This document shows, piece after piece, positions 8,326-16,392 of a DNA stretch of 64,000 nt (its first letter is position 1; each line of letters starts with the position of its first letter). The stretch lies in assembly GCA_021405325.1 (NCBI GenBank), contig QWII01000043.1:122069-186068 (forward strand), given 5' to 3'. The position numbers were made by a program, and so were the translations under genes. A model generated the notes under the pieces. It did not search any database, was not told the origin of the DNA, and saw only the letters and a list, made by a program, of their open reading frames with translations. The DNA comes from Caldilinea sp. CFX5. Lineage in GTDB: Bacteria; Chloroflexota; Anaerolineae; Caldilineales; Caldilineaceae.

Positions 8326-9967
8326 CGATCAACCGCAGGATCTGGCGACGGTGCAAAGTGAGCTACAAAAACGCTATGGGGCCGATTACGAAATCATTTG
8401 TGAACCGTCAGCCGTAACAGCGCTACAACGGCTGACCGCGTTACAGACGGCAGGGACGCCGGTCGCCCTCCTGTTGGCCGCGCTGACGATGGCGCCGATG
8501 ACGGGGATTGACTATCTGGTGCAGGCGCATGAACTGCATCCCCAGGCCAAGCGCATCTTGCTCATCCCCTGGGGCAATCGCTCGGCGTCCAAGCCGCTGC
8601 TGCATGCGATCACCCTGGGCCAGATCGACCGCTTCGCAACCAAACCCGACACGCTGCCGGATGAACAATTTCACCACCTCATCACGGAACTCTTGCAGGA
8701 GTGGCAGCGGCAACAGCAGACCCCGCGCGCCGTAGTTACCATCATCGCTGAACGCTGGGCCGCCCGTTCCTATGAACTGCGCGATCTGCTGGAGCGCAGC
8801 GGTCTTCCGTTCATGTTCTATGAGGTGGATTCCGCCGAAGGACGGCTGCTGCTGGCGAACGCCCGCTGTCCCGCTGGGCCTTTTCCGGTGTTAATTCGCT
8901 TTGATGGTCAGGTATTCACCAATCCCGCGAACGAAACAATGGCGCAGGCGCTGGGCGCACGGCATAGTTTTGAACAGGGCGTCTTTGATCTGGCGATCGT
9001 CGGCGCCGGGCCGGCAGGACTGTCAGCCGCGGTCTATGGCGCTTCGGAAGGCTTGCGCACGATTGTGGTTGATCGCGAAACAATTGGCGGCCAGGCGGGC
9101 ACGAGTTCACTGATTCGCAACTATCTGGGCTTCCCGTTTGGTATTAGCGGGGCAGAACTCACCAACCGCGCGCTGGACCAAGCCTGGGCATTCGGGGCCG
9201 AAACCTCTGTGCTGCGCGAAGCCGTCGATTTGCGGGTGGCGGGGCGTGAGCGCATCCTGGTTTTTGCGAATGGGACAGAAGTGCGGAGCCGGGCGATTGT
9301 CCTGGCCATGGGCGCACGGTACCAGCGGCTTGGGATACCCAGTCTAGAAGCGCTGGTGGGCGCCGGCGTCTTCTACGGGGGCGGGGTTAGCGAAGCGCAG
9401 GCGCTGGCCGGCCAGACTGTCTTTGTGGCCGGTGGGGGGAATTCGGCTGGGCAGGCGGCTGTCCACCTAGCCAAGTATGCCCAACAAGTGACGATGCTCG
9501 TGCGCGGCGCTTCGCTCGCCGCCAGCATGTCCGATTACCTGGTGCAGGAGATTGAATCAAGCGAGAACATTGTGGTGCGCCTGCACACAAAGATCGTCAA
9601 TGGCGGCGGCCGACAACGGTTGGAGGAATTGGTCTTGGCGGATAGCACCTCCGGCGCAACCCAGCGTGTGCCGGCGACGGCGTTGTTTGTCCTCATCGGT
9701 GCGCAACCCCATACCGCCTGGTTGCCGCCAACTATTGTCCGTGATCAACGCGGCTTTATTCTTACGGGCGCCGATCTCAGCTCGGCTGGCGCGCCGGCTG
9801 ACAGCGCTTTGTTGCAACGACCGCCCCTTTTGCTGGAAACCAGTGTGCCTGGCGTCTTTGCCGCCGGTGATGTGCGGCATGGTTCTGTCAAACGGGTGGC
9901 TTCTGCTGTCGGCGAGGGCGGGATAGCCATTCAGTCCGTCCACCAATATCTGGCGCAAGTTAGCTGA
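8294..9967 (+). CDS. Fused pseudo-receiver / thioredoxin-reductase-like flavoprotein
   Basis: A 557-residue protein. Residues 5-130 are a receiver domain, ~225-555 an FAD/NAD(P)H disulfide-reductase fold with IVGAGPAGLSAAVYGAS (FAD) and VAGGGNSAGQAAVHLAK (NADPH) loops and a C-terminal GVFAAGDVRHGSVKRV. The redox CxxC of thioredoxin reductase is absent: the position reads VFYGGGVSEA. The receiver lacks its phospho-acceptor: alignment with the paralogue at 56649-58319 puts Ala63 where Asp62 should be, and the switch Thr is Ile, while the Lys is kept. So phosphorylation is unlikely and the reductase cannot work by the classic dithiol route. A central segment (~145-200) is thioredoxin-like. Electron acceptor unknown. 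Confidence 0.85.
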   Translation: MKTKPILLAVDDQPQDLATVQSELQKRYGADYEIICEPSAVTALQRLTALQTAGTPVALLLAALTMAPMTGIDYLVQAHELHPQAKRILLIPWGNRSASKPLLHAITLGQIDRFATKPDTLPDEQFHHLITELLQEWQRQQQTPRAVVTIIAERWAARSYELRDLLERSGLPFMFYEVDSAEGRLLLANARCPAGPFPVLIRFDGQVFTNPANETMAQALGARHSFEQGVFDLAIVGAGPAGLSAAVYGASEGLRTIVVDRETIGGQAGTSSLIRNYLGFPFGISGAELTNRALDQAWAFGAETSVLREAVDLRVAGRERILVFANGTEVRSRAIVLAMGARYQRLGIPSLEALVGAGVFYGGGVSEAQALAGQTVFVAGGGNSAGQAAVHLAKYAQQVTMLVRGASLAASMSDYLVQEIESSENIVVRLHTKIVNGGGRQRLEELVLADSTSGATQRVPATALFVLIGAQPHTAWLPPTIVRDQRGFILTGADLSSAGAPADSALLQRPPLLLETSVPGVFAAGDVRHGSVKRVASAVGEGGIAIQSVHQYLAQVS

Positions 9968-10033
9968 TCGCTCAGGGGAAGGCGCCGTCTGACGGTTTGC
10001 CATGTGCTTAAGCGGGCGAAAGGAGAAATTGCA

Positions 10034-10096
10034 ATGACCACGCATATCGATCCGGGAACCGAAAAGTGTAAGCCAAGAGCAGGAAGAATATTATGA
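10034..10096 (+). CDS. 20-residue leader peptide, translationally coupled
   Basis: AAAGGAG precedes an ATG by 7 nt; the frame reads MTTHIDPGTEKCKPRAGRIL and its TGA overlaps the ATG of the lipoprotein gene (ATGA). The good ribosome site and the overlap suggest it is translated and couples translation into the next gene. I recognise no family. Confidence 0.5.
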   Translation: MTTHIDPGTEKCKPRAGRIL

Positions 10097-12300
10097 AGCA
10101 ACCCTTTTATCATTTTTTAACTTGGCCTATCCTAGCCATACTGGCGGCGCTGTTGGCTGCTTGCGTGGCCATCACACGCGATGACGTGCAATCCGGTTCG
10201 GCTCTATCTGCCGAACCGACGGCGTCTGCGGCGATCGATCAACGGGCGGTCTTGGCCTGGCAGCGGGCGGATGGACGAGCGGGCTTCTGTGATGATGTAA
10301 TGATTTACCGTGGCGGTGCAGTCTACGTCAGCTCCTGCCGGGGCCAAAGCGCTGAACCCAACCAGCTTCGCTTGAACAGCGCGCAGTTGACGACACTCTA
10401 CACTTGGCTGGATACCTTCGCCCCCTTCAACGTCACGTACCCGAGTGTGGAGCAGCGTGACGGCATGAGCGTTACCCTCACCTTCATGGGCGGCGGTGAA
10501 GAGCCGGTGACTGAGCCGATACCGACGCTCATGATGGACTTTGCCCAAAATCTCTTCAATGAGAGCCGAATGGCGCAGCAGGTGCTGCCTGCCGGGTGCA
10601 TGGCGCCGGATGCAGAACGCCAGATTCTCATTGACGAAGCGGCCGGCTACTGTCTGCTCTACCCGGCGGCGTACAGCTTATGGCAGCAGAATGAGGGGAC
10701 AACGGAGATCATCAGTGACACCGTCATGAACCACATCACACCACGCGCGTCGATCAGTGTCGAAGAGGCCGCCGATCGCACACTGGACGCCGTAGTAAAG
10801 CAAATGCTGGCCGATTACGCCCCACCCGGCTTCAATCTTACACCGATCACAATCACGGTCGATGGTGTGGCGGCTGTGCTGCTCGATGAAGTGCCTGGTC
10901 AGGATTTGACCCGGCGGGTGGTCTTGATTCATAACGGTCGCTTGTACACCCTCTTCTTTGCCCCTATCGGTGAGCAGGGGACAGAGACGCGCCAACAGGC
11001 GGAGGCGCTCTATCAAACGATCATCGAGTCATTCCACCTGTTGCCCCCGGCAGAAACCGACAGCGGTGTGCACAACGCAACGCCTTCAGCCACGGATGCA
11101 ACGCTTGATCACAACGCTGTGTTACGGTGGGAGGGACAACCGCTCTTTGCCGAAGATGCGGCTGCCTGCGGCCGGCTGACCATTGATCGCTCTGGTATGG
11201 TTACACTTGGCCGCTGTGGTGAACGGGCCGGTGAAACGCAGCCGCTGGGCGACACCCACCAACGCGAATGGCTGGAATTACAAGCGCGCTTGTGGGGGCC
11301 AACCGAGGTCGAGTTGATCGGCCACAAGCTGCTCTACCGTCCCGATGGTGAGGCCCAGGGTGGCGCCTGGCAGCGCGCCCTGGTGGCGTGGGCGCAACTG
11401 GTTCATGCCGAGCTTGCCACCGGCCAGGTTAGCGCCAGCGGGGCGACCGCCTTGCATTGGCTGGTTGGGCCAGTGCCGGCGCAGCCGGAGAGTTGCCGGC
11501 AGTTGACGGTGTTGCGCTATGGCTATGCCTACGCCGCAACCGCCCCCTGCACCGGCGGGCCAACCCAAACACAGCTTGGCGACTGGCTTACCGACGCCGA
11601 GATGATCCAGTTTGATATCTGGTTGCACCAGTTCAGCGACCTCTATGTCGCTGACAACTACCTGGTCGGTCGCGGTGAACGAACCGCCAACGAAGCCGAG
11701 CGGGCAGAGGTCGCCGCCTGGGCAGAACAAGTCTATGCGCGCCTGGCCGCTCAGGCAACCCCACCGGCCAAACCAGAGCTAGGGGCATGGCAACGCTATC
11801 AGGCTGACAGCGGCTATGCGATCGCCTACCCTTTGTCGCTCTACTCGCTGCGTCCAGCCCAGCAATCGGCGGCAGAAGTACTTTTTCCCGGCGTCCGCGT
11901 TGTCGAACCAAACGACGCCTTTGTCTACCGCCAACCAGGGCAAAGCACCTATAAACTCTCGATTGCGGTGCGGGCCAATGAACAAGGTCGCACCCTCGCG
12001 CCGGATCTACTTACCAACAGCGTGCTGATTGCTTATGGGGCCGACGTACTTGCCGGCCAGCCAATTCAGGAGATCGAGCTTGATGGTGTACCCGCTCTAC
12101 GCGTCGATGATTTGCCCGTCGGCCCGACCGGTATCACCGCCCACATCGTGGCGCTTTACCAGGATCGCATTTATGAGTTGATGATCGAACCCCATGCTGT
12201 GACGACAAACCTGGCGACACCTTATATCGCCGGTGCGAGTAACGCCGCTAATCAGGCGCTGATTGAAGAGGTGCTGGCCACCTTCCGTTTTGTTGAGTAA
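10093..12300 (+). CDS. Large secreted lipoprotein with internal domain duplications
   Basis: A 735-residue protein. The N-terminus has a signal peptide and lipobox LLAAC (Cys near residue 24), so it is probably a membrane-anchored lipoprotein. The rest shows two repeated units. Unit A (about residues 50-150, 335-450 and 455-565) starts VLxW and has a Cys pair around a short beta-hairpin (CRxLxxxRxG...C). Unit B (about 170-310 and 570-735) starts YCLLYPAAYSL or YAIAYPLSLYSL and ends with a helix before FHLL/FRFV, resembling PsbP-like extracellular domains. The order is A-B-A-A-B. GGAAG precedes the ATG. Function unknown; binding or sensing outside the cell is a guess. Confidence 0.75.
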   Translation: MKQPFYHFLTWPILAILAALLAACVAITRDDVQSGSALSAEPTASAAIDQRAVLAWQRADGRAGFCDDVMIYRGGAVYVSSCRGQSAEPNQLRLNSAQLTTLYTWLDTFAPFNVTYPSVEQRDGMSVTLTFMGGGEEPVTEPIPTLMMDFAQNLFNESRMAQQVLPAGCMAPDAERQILIDEAAGYCLLYPAAYSLWQQNEGTTEIISDTVMNHITPRASISVEEAADRTLDAVVKQMLADYAPPGFNLTPITITVDGVAAVLLDEVPGQDLTRRVVLIHNGRLYTLFFAPIGEQGTETRQQAEALYQTIIESFHLLPPAETDSGVHNATPSATDATLDHNAVLRWEGQPLFAEDAAACGRLTIDRSGMVTLGRCGERAGETQPLGDTHQREWLELQARLWGPTEVELIGHKLLYRPDGEAQGGAWQRALVAWAQLVHAELATGQVSASGATALHWLVGPVPAQPESCRQLTVLRYGYAYAATAPCTGGPTQTQLGDWLTDAEMIQFDIWLHQFSDLYVADNYLVGRGERTANEAERAEVAAWAEQVYARLAAQATPPAKPELGAWQRYQADSGYAIAYPLSLYSLRPAQQSAAEVLFPGVRVVEPNDAFVYRQPGQSTYKLSIAVRANEQGRTLAPDLLTNSVLIAYGADVLAGQPIQEIELDGVPALRVDDLPVGPTGITAHIVALYQDRIYELMIEPHAVTTNLATPYIAGASNAANQALIEEVLATFRFVE

Positions 12301-12374
12301 GCGCGTGGCGCTGGCTGTCAAGCCCCTGCGTTCCGGTTGAGCCACCTTTTCTACTTGGTAGAAGGAAAAAGAAG

Positions 12375-12518
12375 ATGAACAGAAGCACGTTGCTGGGGAT
12401 CACAGCGTTGGCAATCACGACCTTGATCGGAGGTTCGACGATCCAGCCATCAACGGTTCCATCAACGTATGAATGGATTATTGGACAAGTTCAACCTATC
12501 ATCGCGTCTCCGCGTTGA
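12375..12518 (+). CDS. 47-residue putative secreted peptide
   Basis: AAGGAAAAAGAAG precedes an ATG; the frame starts MNRSTLLGITALAITTLIGG, a short signal-peptide-like segment, and ends 30 codons later with no cysteine. Located 74 nt after the lipoprotein gene on the same strand. It may be a remnant of a longer secreted protein. No family recognised. Confidence 0.4.
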   Translation: MNRSTLLGITALAITTLIGGSTIQPSTVPSTYEWIIGQVQPIIASPR

Positions 12519-12550
12519 ACAAGGGGCTGATCCTGAAAAACCGTTGCCGA

Positions 12551-12787
12551 TCAATCGGTGGGTGGTTGATTCTCTTCCCCAGCCGTCCCTGCCGTTGCGG
12601 GCGGCGCCACGCCCTCGCTCACCTCCATCAGGTAGGCAAAGAGTTGTTCGAGGGTGGCAAAGCCAAGCCGCAAGCCGGTGTGGGGGTCTTCCAACGAAGC
12701 GCGCCACGTCGCGGCCCCGGTGTGCTGGGTTTCCACCCGCCATAGACGTAATAAATAAGCATGATAATTGGGTTGATCGGTTGCCAT
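12551..12787 (-). CDS. Small conserved protein S1 (family of four in this window)
   Basis: A 78-residue soluble protein. It shares with the products at 34631, 47610 and 58288 the pattern Y-H-A-Y-L-L-R-L-W, then W-R-A-S-L-E-D, an S/T-G turn, and G-F-A-T-L-E-Q-L-F...L-M-E. The predicted fold is helix, two or three strands, helix. I do not know a named domain for it. It is the first gene after heptamer array B and is divergent from BTAD regulator 1. Its ~150-nt leader contains a perfect 30-bp hairpin (12818-12888). Confidence 0.75.
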   Translation of the reverse strand: MATDQPNYHAYLLRLWRVETQHTGAATWRASLEDPHTGLRLGFATLEQLFAYLMEVSEGVAPPATAGTAGEENQPPTD

Positions 12788-12817
12788 AAGTGATAACCTG
12801 GTTACAAATTAGGTTGG

Positions 12818-12888
12818 TTCGTTGGTTCGTTGGTCGGTTCGTTGGTTTCGACAGGCTCAACCAACGAACCGACCAACGAACCAACGAA
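12818..12888. repeat. 30-bp perfect inverted repeat in the S1 leader
   Basis: Arms 12818-12847 and 12859-12888 are exact complements with an 11-nt loop. Each arm is made of repeated GTTGGTTC words. It lies between the predicted -10 box (12945-12950) and the S1 start codon, so it would be transcribed as a strong stem-loop. Confidence 0.85.
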
Positions 12889-12944
12889 TCCTTGATAGCC
12901 GCTGGAGCCATTACGTTTTATCAACCATAACAATTCCTGCACTC

Positions 12945-13010
12945 AGTATGACACCCATCTATCAGGCAACTATCAGGCCGGGCGATGAAAGTTATCAGAT
13001 CGGTATCAGG
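12945..13010 (-). promoter_or_regulatory. Heptamer array B (class CCTGATA) with -10 box
   Basis: Plus-strand heptamers at 12960, 12971, 12993 and 13004 (TATCAGG, TATCAGG, TATCAGA, TATCAGG), spaced 11-22-11. A fifth weaker copy TACCAGA starts at 13014. Toward S1, 9 nt separate the last heptamer from CATACT (12945-12950). The array lies between S1 and the divergent BTAD regulator 1. A separate TATACT at 13039-13044 on the plus strand could serve the BTAD gene. Confidence 0.8.
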
Positions 13011-13120
13011 AATTACCAGATTTCCGTGGGTTTTAGCCTATACTGCGGGTACAAAACCGGTAAAGAACGGCAATCGCAACCGCTTCGGCTATGGCCGGAA
13101 AGCGACTTCAATCAACCAGT

Positions 13121-16100
13121 ATGACCCATCTATCCTTAGCATTCTTGGGATCCTTTCAAGTGGCCGTGGACGGCGCGCCGGTGACCGCCTTTGAATCGGA
13201 CAAAGTGCGGGCGTTGCTGGCCTACCTGGCCGTCGAAGCGCCGCAGCCCCAACGGCGACAGGCGCTCATCGGCCTGCTCTGGCCCGACATGCCCGAACGC
13301 TCGGCCCGGCACAATCTGAGCCAGGTACTCTTCAACCTGCGGCAGGTCATTGGTGATACGCAGGCGCAGCCCCCCTTTCTGCTGGTACAGCGCGATGTCC
13401 TTCAGTTCAACCTGGCCAGCCGCCATACGCTCGATGTCGCCCAGTTTCGCACCTTGCTGGCCGCCTGTGATGCGCACACCCACCCCCCCGGCGTCCTCTG
13501 TGCAGAATGCGCCGCCCGTCTGCAACAGGCGGTGGCGCTCTATCAGGGTGATTTTCTACAGCAGTTCTTTTTGGCCGATAGCGCCGCCTTTGAAGAATGG
13601 GCCTTGCTCCAACGTGAACATCTCCACCGCCGCGCCCTGACCGCTCTGACCAATCTTACGGCTTACTACGAACAACAGGGGGATCACAGCGCGGCGATCC
13701 ACTCCTGTGAACAACAATTGCGTTTTGACCCCTGGCGCGAAGAAGCGCACCAACAGATGATGCGTCTCCTCGCCCGCGGCGGCCAACGCAGCGCCGCCTT
13801 GGCCCAATTTGAAGCTTGTCGCCGCATCCTGGCCAACGAATTAGGCGTCGAACCAGCCGCCGAGACCCGACAGTTGTATGAACAAATCCGGCAAGGCGCC
13901 TTTGACCAGGTGACAAGTGATGCGCCAGTCATTCAATCACCCAATCACCCAATCATCCTGTCAGGACAAGCCCTGTCCCCCCGCCACAACCTCCCCACCC
14001 ACCTGACCCCCTTCATCGGGCGGGAGCGGGAGTTGGCTGAAATCAAGCGACTGTTGACCGGCCCTGATTGTCGCTTGCTCACGTTGGTGGGCGCGGGCGG
14101 CATGGGGAAGACGCGGCTGGCAACCCAGGTGGCGGCGCAACTGCAGGGCGCCTTTGCCCAGGGCATTGCCTTTGTGCCGTTGGCGGCGGTGGCGAGCGCG
14201 CCGTTGTTGCCGACCGCCATTGCCGATGCCATTGGTTTTACCTTCTTTGGCGCAACCGATCTGCGCCAACAGTTGCTCAACCACCTGCGTGACCAGCAAT
14301 GGCTGCTGGTCCTCGATAACCTGGAACATTTGCTGGCAGATGAGCAGTGCAACGCTACCATACTGGCGATTTTGCACCAGGCGCCGGGCGTGAAATTGTT
14401 GGTCACTTCGCGCGAACTGTTGCAGATCCAGGGCGAATGGCTCTATGCCGTTGATGGACTGGGGGCGGCGGCGACGGCGCTCTTTCTACAAAGTGTGCGC
14501 CGGGCGCGGGCCGGCTTTGTGCTCAGCAGTGATGAGCAACCGTTGGTTGAGCGGATCTGTCAGTTGGTGGGAGAAATGCCGCTGGGCATTGAACTGGCGG
14601 CGACCTGGGTGCGCACGCTCTCTTGCGCCGAGATTGCCGAAGAGATCGAACGGAACTTTGACTTTCTGAGCAGCAGCGCCCGCGATCTGCCGCCGCGTCA
14701 TCGCAGCCTGCGCGCCGTCTTTGACCAATCGTGGGCGCTCCTGACGCCGGAAGAGCAGCGGGGATTGCAGCAAGCGGCTGTTTTTCGCGGCGGCTTTCGG
14801 CGGGAGGCGGCGGCGCAGGTGGCTGGTCTCACCTTACCAGTGCTGGCGGCCCTGGTCAACAAATTTTTGCTCCGCCATAGCACCGAGGGGCGCTATGATT
14901 TGCACGAGGTCGTGCGTCAATATGCCGCCCTCCGCTTACAAGAGGATAGCCAGGCCGAGCAGGCGACCCGCGCACGGCACGCCCACTATTATCTCGACCT
15001 TGTCCTGGTCTGGGATAGCGCGCTGCGCAGCCAGCGTCAACAAGCGGCGCTAGGCGCATTGAACGCCGATATTGATAACATCCGACAGGCGCTGACCTGG
15101 GCGCTCACCAACCGTCAGGTCGACCGCCTCCGGCCGGTCGCGCCTACGCTACAACATTACTATGAGGTGCGCAATGCCTTTCATGAAGGCGAAGCCACCT
15201 TTCGCCAGGCGGTAGAGACGGTGCAAGGGTTACGACAGCGGGAAGAAATCGCGCCACGCGCCGGTGAGGTGGCGTTGGCCGAATTTCAAGCGCACTGGGC
15301 CTGGTTTCTAGGCCGCCTGGTTCGCTTCGCCCCGGAACATCGGCTGGCGTTGCTTGATCAAAGTATTGGCTGGCTGCGCCAGCATGACGAGCCGGCGGCA
15401 CTGGCCGATGCCCTCTGGTTTTCCGGCGTCTGTTCCTGGCATCACGGCCAGTTGGCCAGGGCCGCACAGCATTTGGACGAAAGCCTGGTCCTCAACCAAA
15501 CCTTGCAACGACCCTGGTCTGCCGCTGTCGTCAGCGCCGATGTGGGCTGGGTGGCGCTGCAACAAGGTCATGCCCTGGCCGCGGAAGCCATCTTGCGCGA
15601 GACCCTGCGGCAAGGACGCCTGCTCGGCGATCCCCGCTTGATTGCTCTGACCGTGGGTTTTCTCGGCCACGCCCTGCACAGTTTGGGGCGGTTGAGTGAG
15701 ATCCATGATCTGCTCAATGAAAGCCAACGCCTCTCGCAAACGACGGGCGACCGCATCGGCAGGTTATATGCCCTGGAACATCTGGCCTACGAAGCGCACC
15801 AACTTGGGCGGCAGCGCGAAGCCGCGGCCCATTTAGACGCTTTTTTTGCCCTCTCCAAAGAAATCGGCAATGTGCAGGGGCAAGCGCGTGTCCACAATGC
15901 CCTTGGTCGGCAAGCGGCCGGCGCCGGCGACTGGGTGCAGGCGCGCCGCCATTTTCTGACCGCCTTACAGATCGCCCATGACGCTCACCTGATCGCCCAA
16001 GCGCTGGATGCGCTGACCGGTGTGGCGACCCTGTATGCGCATGACGGATTGGACGAAGCCGCGTGCGCGCTCACCCTGACCGTCCTCCGTCATCTAGCCA

Positions 16101-16258
16101 GCCCACAAGCGGTGAAACAGCGCGCCGAGCAGTTATACAGTGAGTTGGCGCCGCGCTTTACGGCTGAACAGATCGACAAGCTGCAAGTGCAAGTGCAGGC
16201 AAAAGCGCTGCCGACCCTCACCGCTGAACTGCTGGCGTATGCTCTGGCATCACCGTAA
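13121..16258 (+). CDS. BTAD/SARP-type transcriptional activator 1 with NB-ARC ATPase and TPR
   Basis: A 1045-residue AfsR-like activator. An OmpR-type winged helix (residues 1-95, LSLAFLGSFQVAVDG, DKVRALLAYLA, ALIGLLWPDM) is followed by the BTAD helical domain (100-255, DPWREEAHQQMMRLLA). A short linker precedes a STAND/NB-ARC ATPase with P-loop LVGAGGMGKTRLA near 322 and Walker B LLVLDNLEHLL, then TPR-like repeats (~600-1040). Such proteins bind heptamer direct repeats spaced 11 bp and recruit RNA polymerase. The adjacent array B is the natural candidate target. The ATG at 13121 is chosen because homologues start there; no ribosome site is obvious and an in-frame ATG exists at 13091. Confidence 0.9.
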   Translation: MTHLSLAFLGSFQVAVDGAPVTAFESDKVRALLAYLAVEAPQPQRRQALIGLLWPDMPERSARHNLSQVLFNLRQVIGDTQAQPPFLLVQRDVLQFNLASRHTLDVAQFRTLLAACDAHTHPPGVLCAECAARLQQAVALYQGDFLQQFFLADSAAFEEWALLQREHLHRRALTALTNLTAYYEQQGDHSAAIHSCEQQLRFDPWREEAHQQMMRLLARGGQRSAALAQFEACRRILANELGVEPAAETRQLYEQIRQGAFDQVTSDAPVIQSPNHPIILSGQALSPRHNLPTHLTPFIGRERELAEIKRLLTGPDCRLLTLVGAGGMGKTRLATQVAAQLQGAFAQGIAFVPLAAVASAPLLPTAIADAIGFTFFGATDLRQQLLNHLRDQQWLLVLDNLEHLLADEQCNATILAILHQAPGVKLLVTSRELLQIQGEWLYAVDGLGAAATALFLQSVRRARAGFVLSSDEQPLVERICQLVGEMPLGIELAATWVRTLSCAEIAEEIERNFDFLSSSARDLPPRHRSLRAVFDQSWALLTPEEQRGLQQAAVFRGGFRREAAAQVAGLTLPVLAALVNKFLLRHSTEGRYDLHEVVRQYAALRLQEDSQAEQATRARHAHYYLDLVLVWDSALRSQRQQAALGALNADIDNIRQALTWALTNRQVDRLRPVAPTLQHYYEVRNAFHEGEATFRQAVETVQGLRQREEIAPRAGEVALAEFQAHWAWFLGRLVRFAPEHRLALLDQSIGWLRQHDEPAALADALWFSGVCSWHHGQLARAAQHLDESLVLNQTLQRPWSAAVVSADVGWVALQQGHALAAEAILRETLRQGRLLGDPRLIALTVGFLGHALHSLGRLSEIHDLLNESQRLSQTTGDRIGRLYALEHLAYEAHQLGRQREAAAHLDAFFALSKEIGNVQGQARVHNALGRQAAGAGDWVQARRHFLTALQIAHDAHLIAQALDALTGVATLYAHDGLDEAACALTLTVLRHLASPQAVKQRAEQLYSELAPRFTAEQIDKLQVQVQAKALPTLTAELLAYALASP

Positions 16259-16392
16259 CAATTCCGCCGGCACTTGCTTGCCTTGTCGTCCCTTACGTAA
16301 CGGTGAAGGGCAACACCATCCCCAGTTCCAACTATTCTTTGCCGCTGGCGAGGTCCGGTACATGGCCGGATTGATTGCATTGAGACGCCGTC

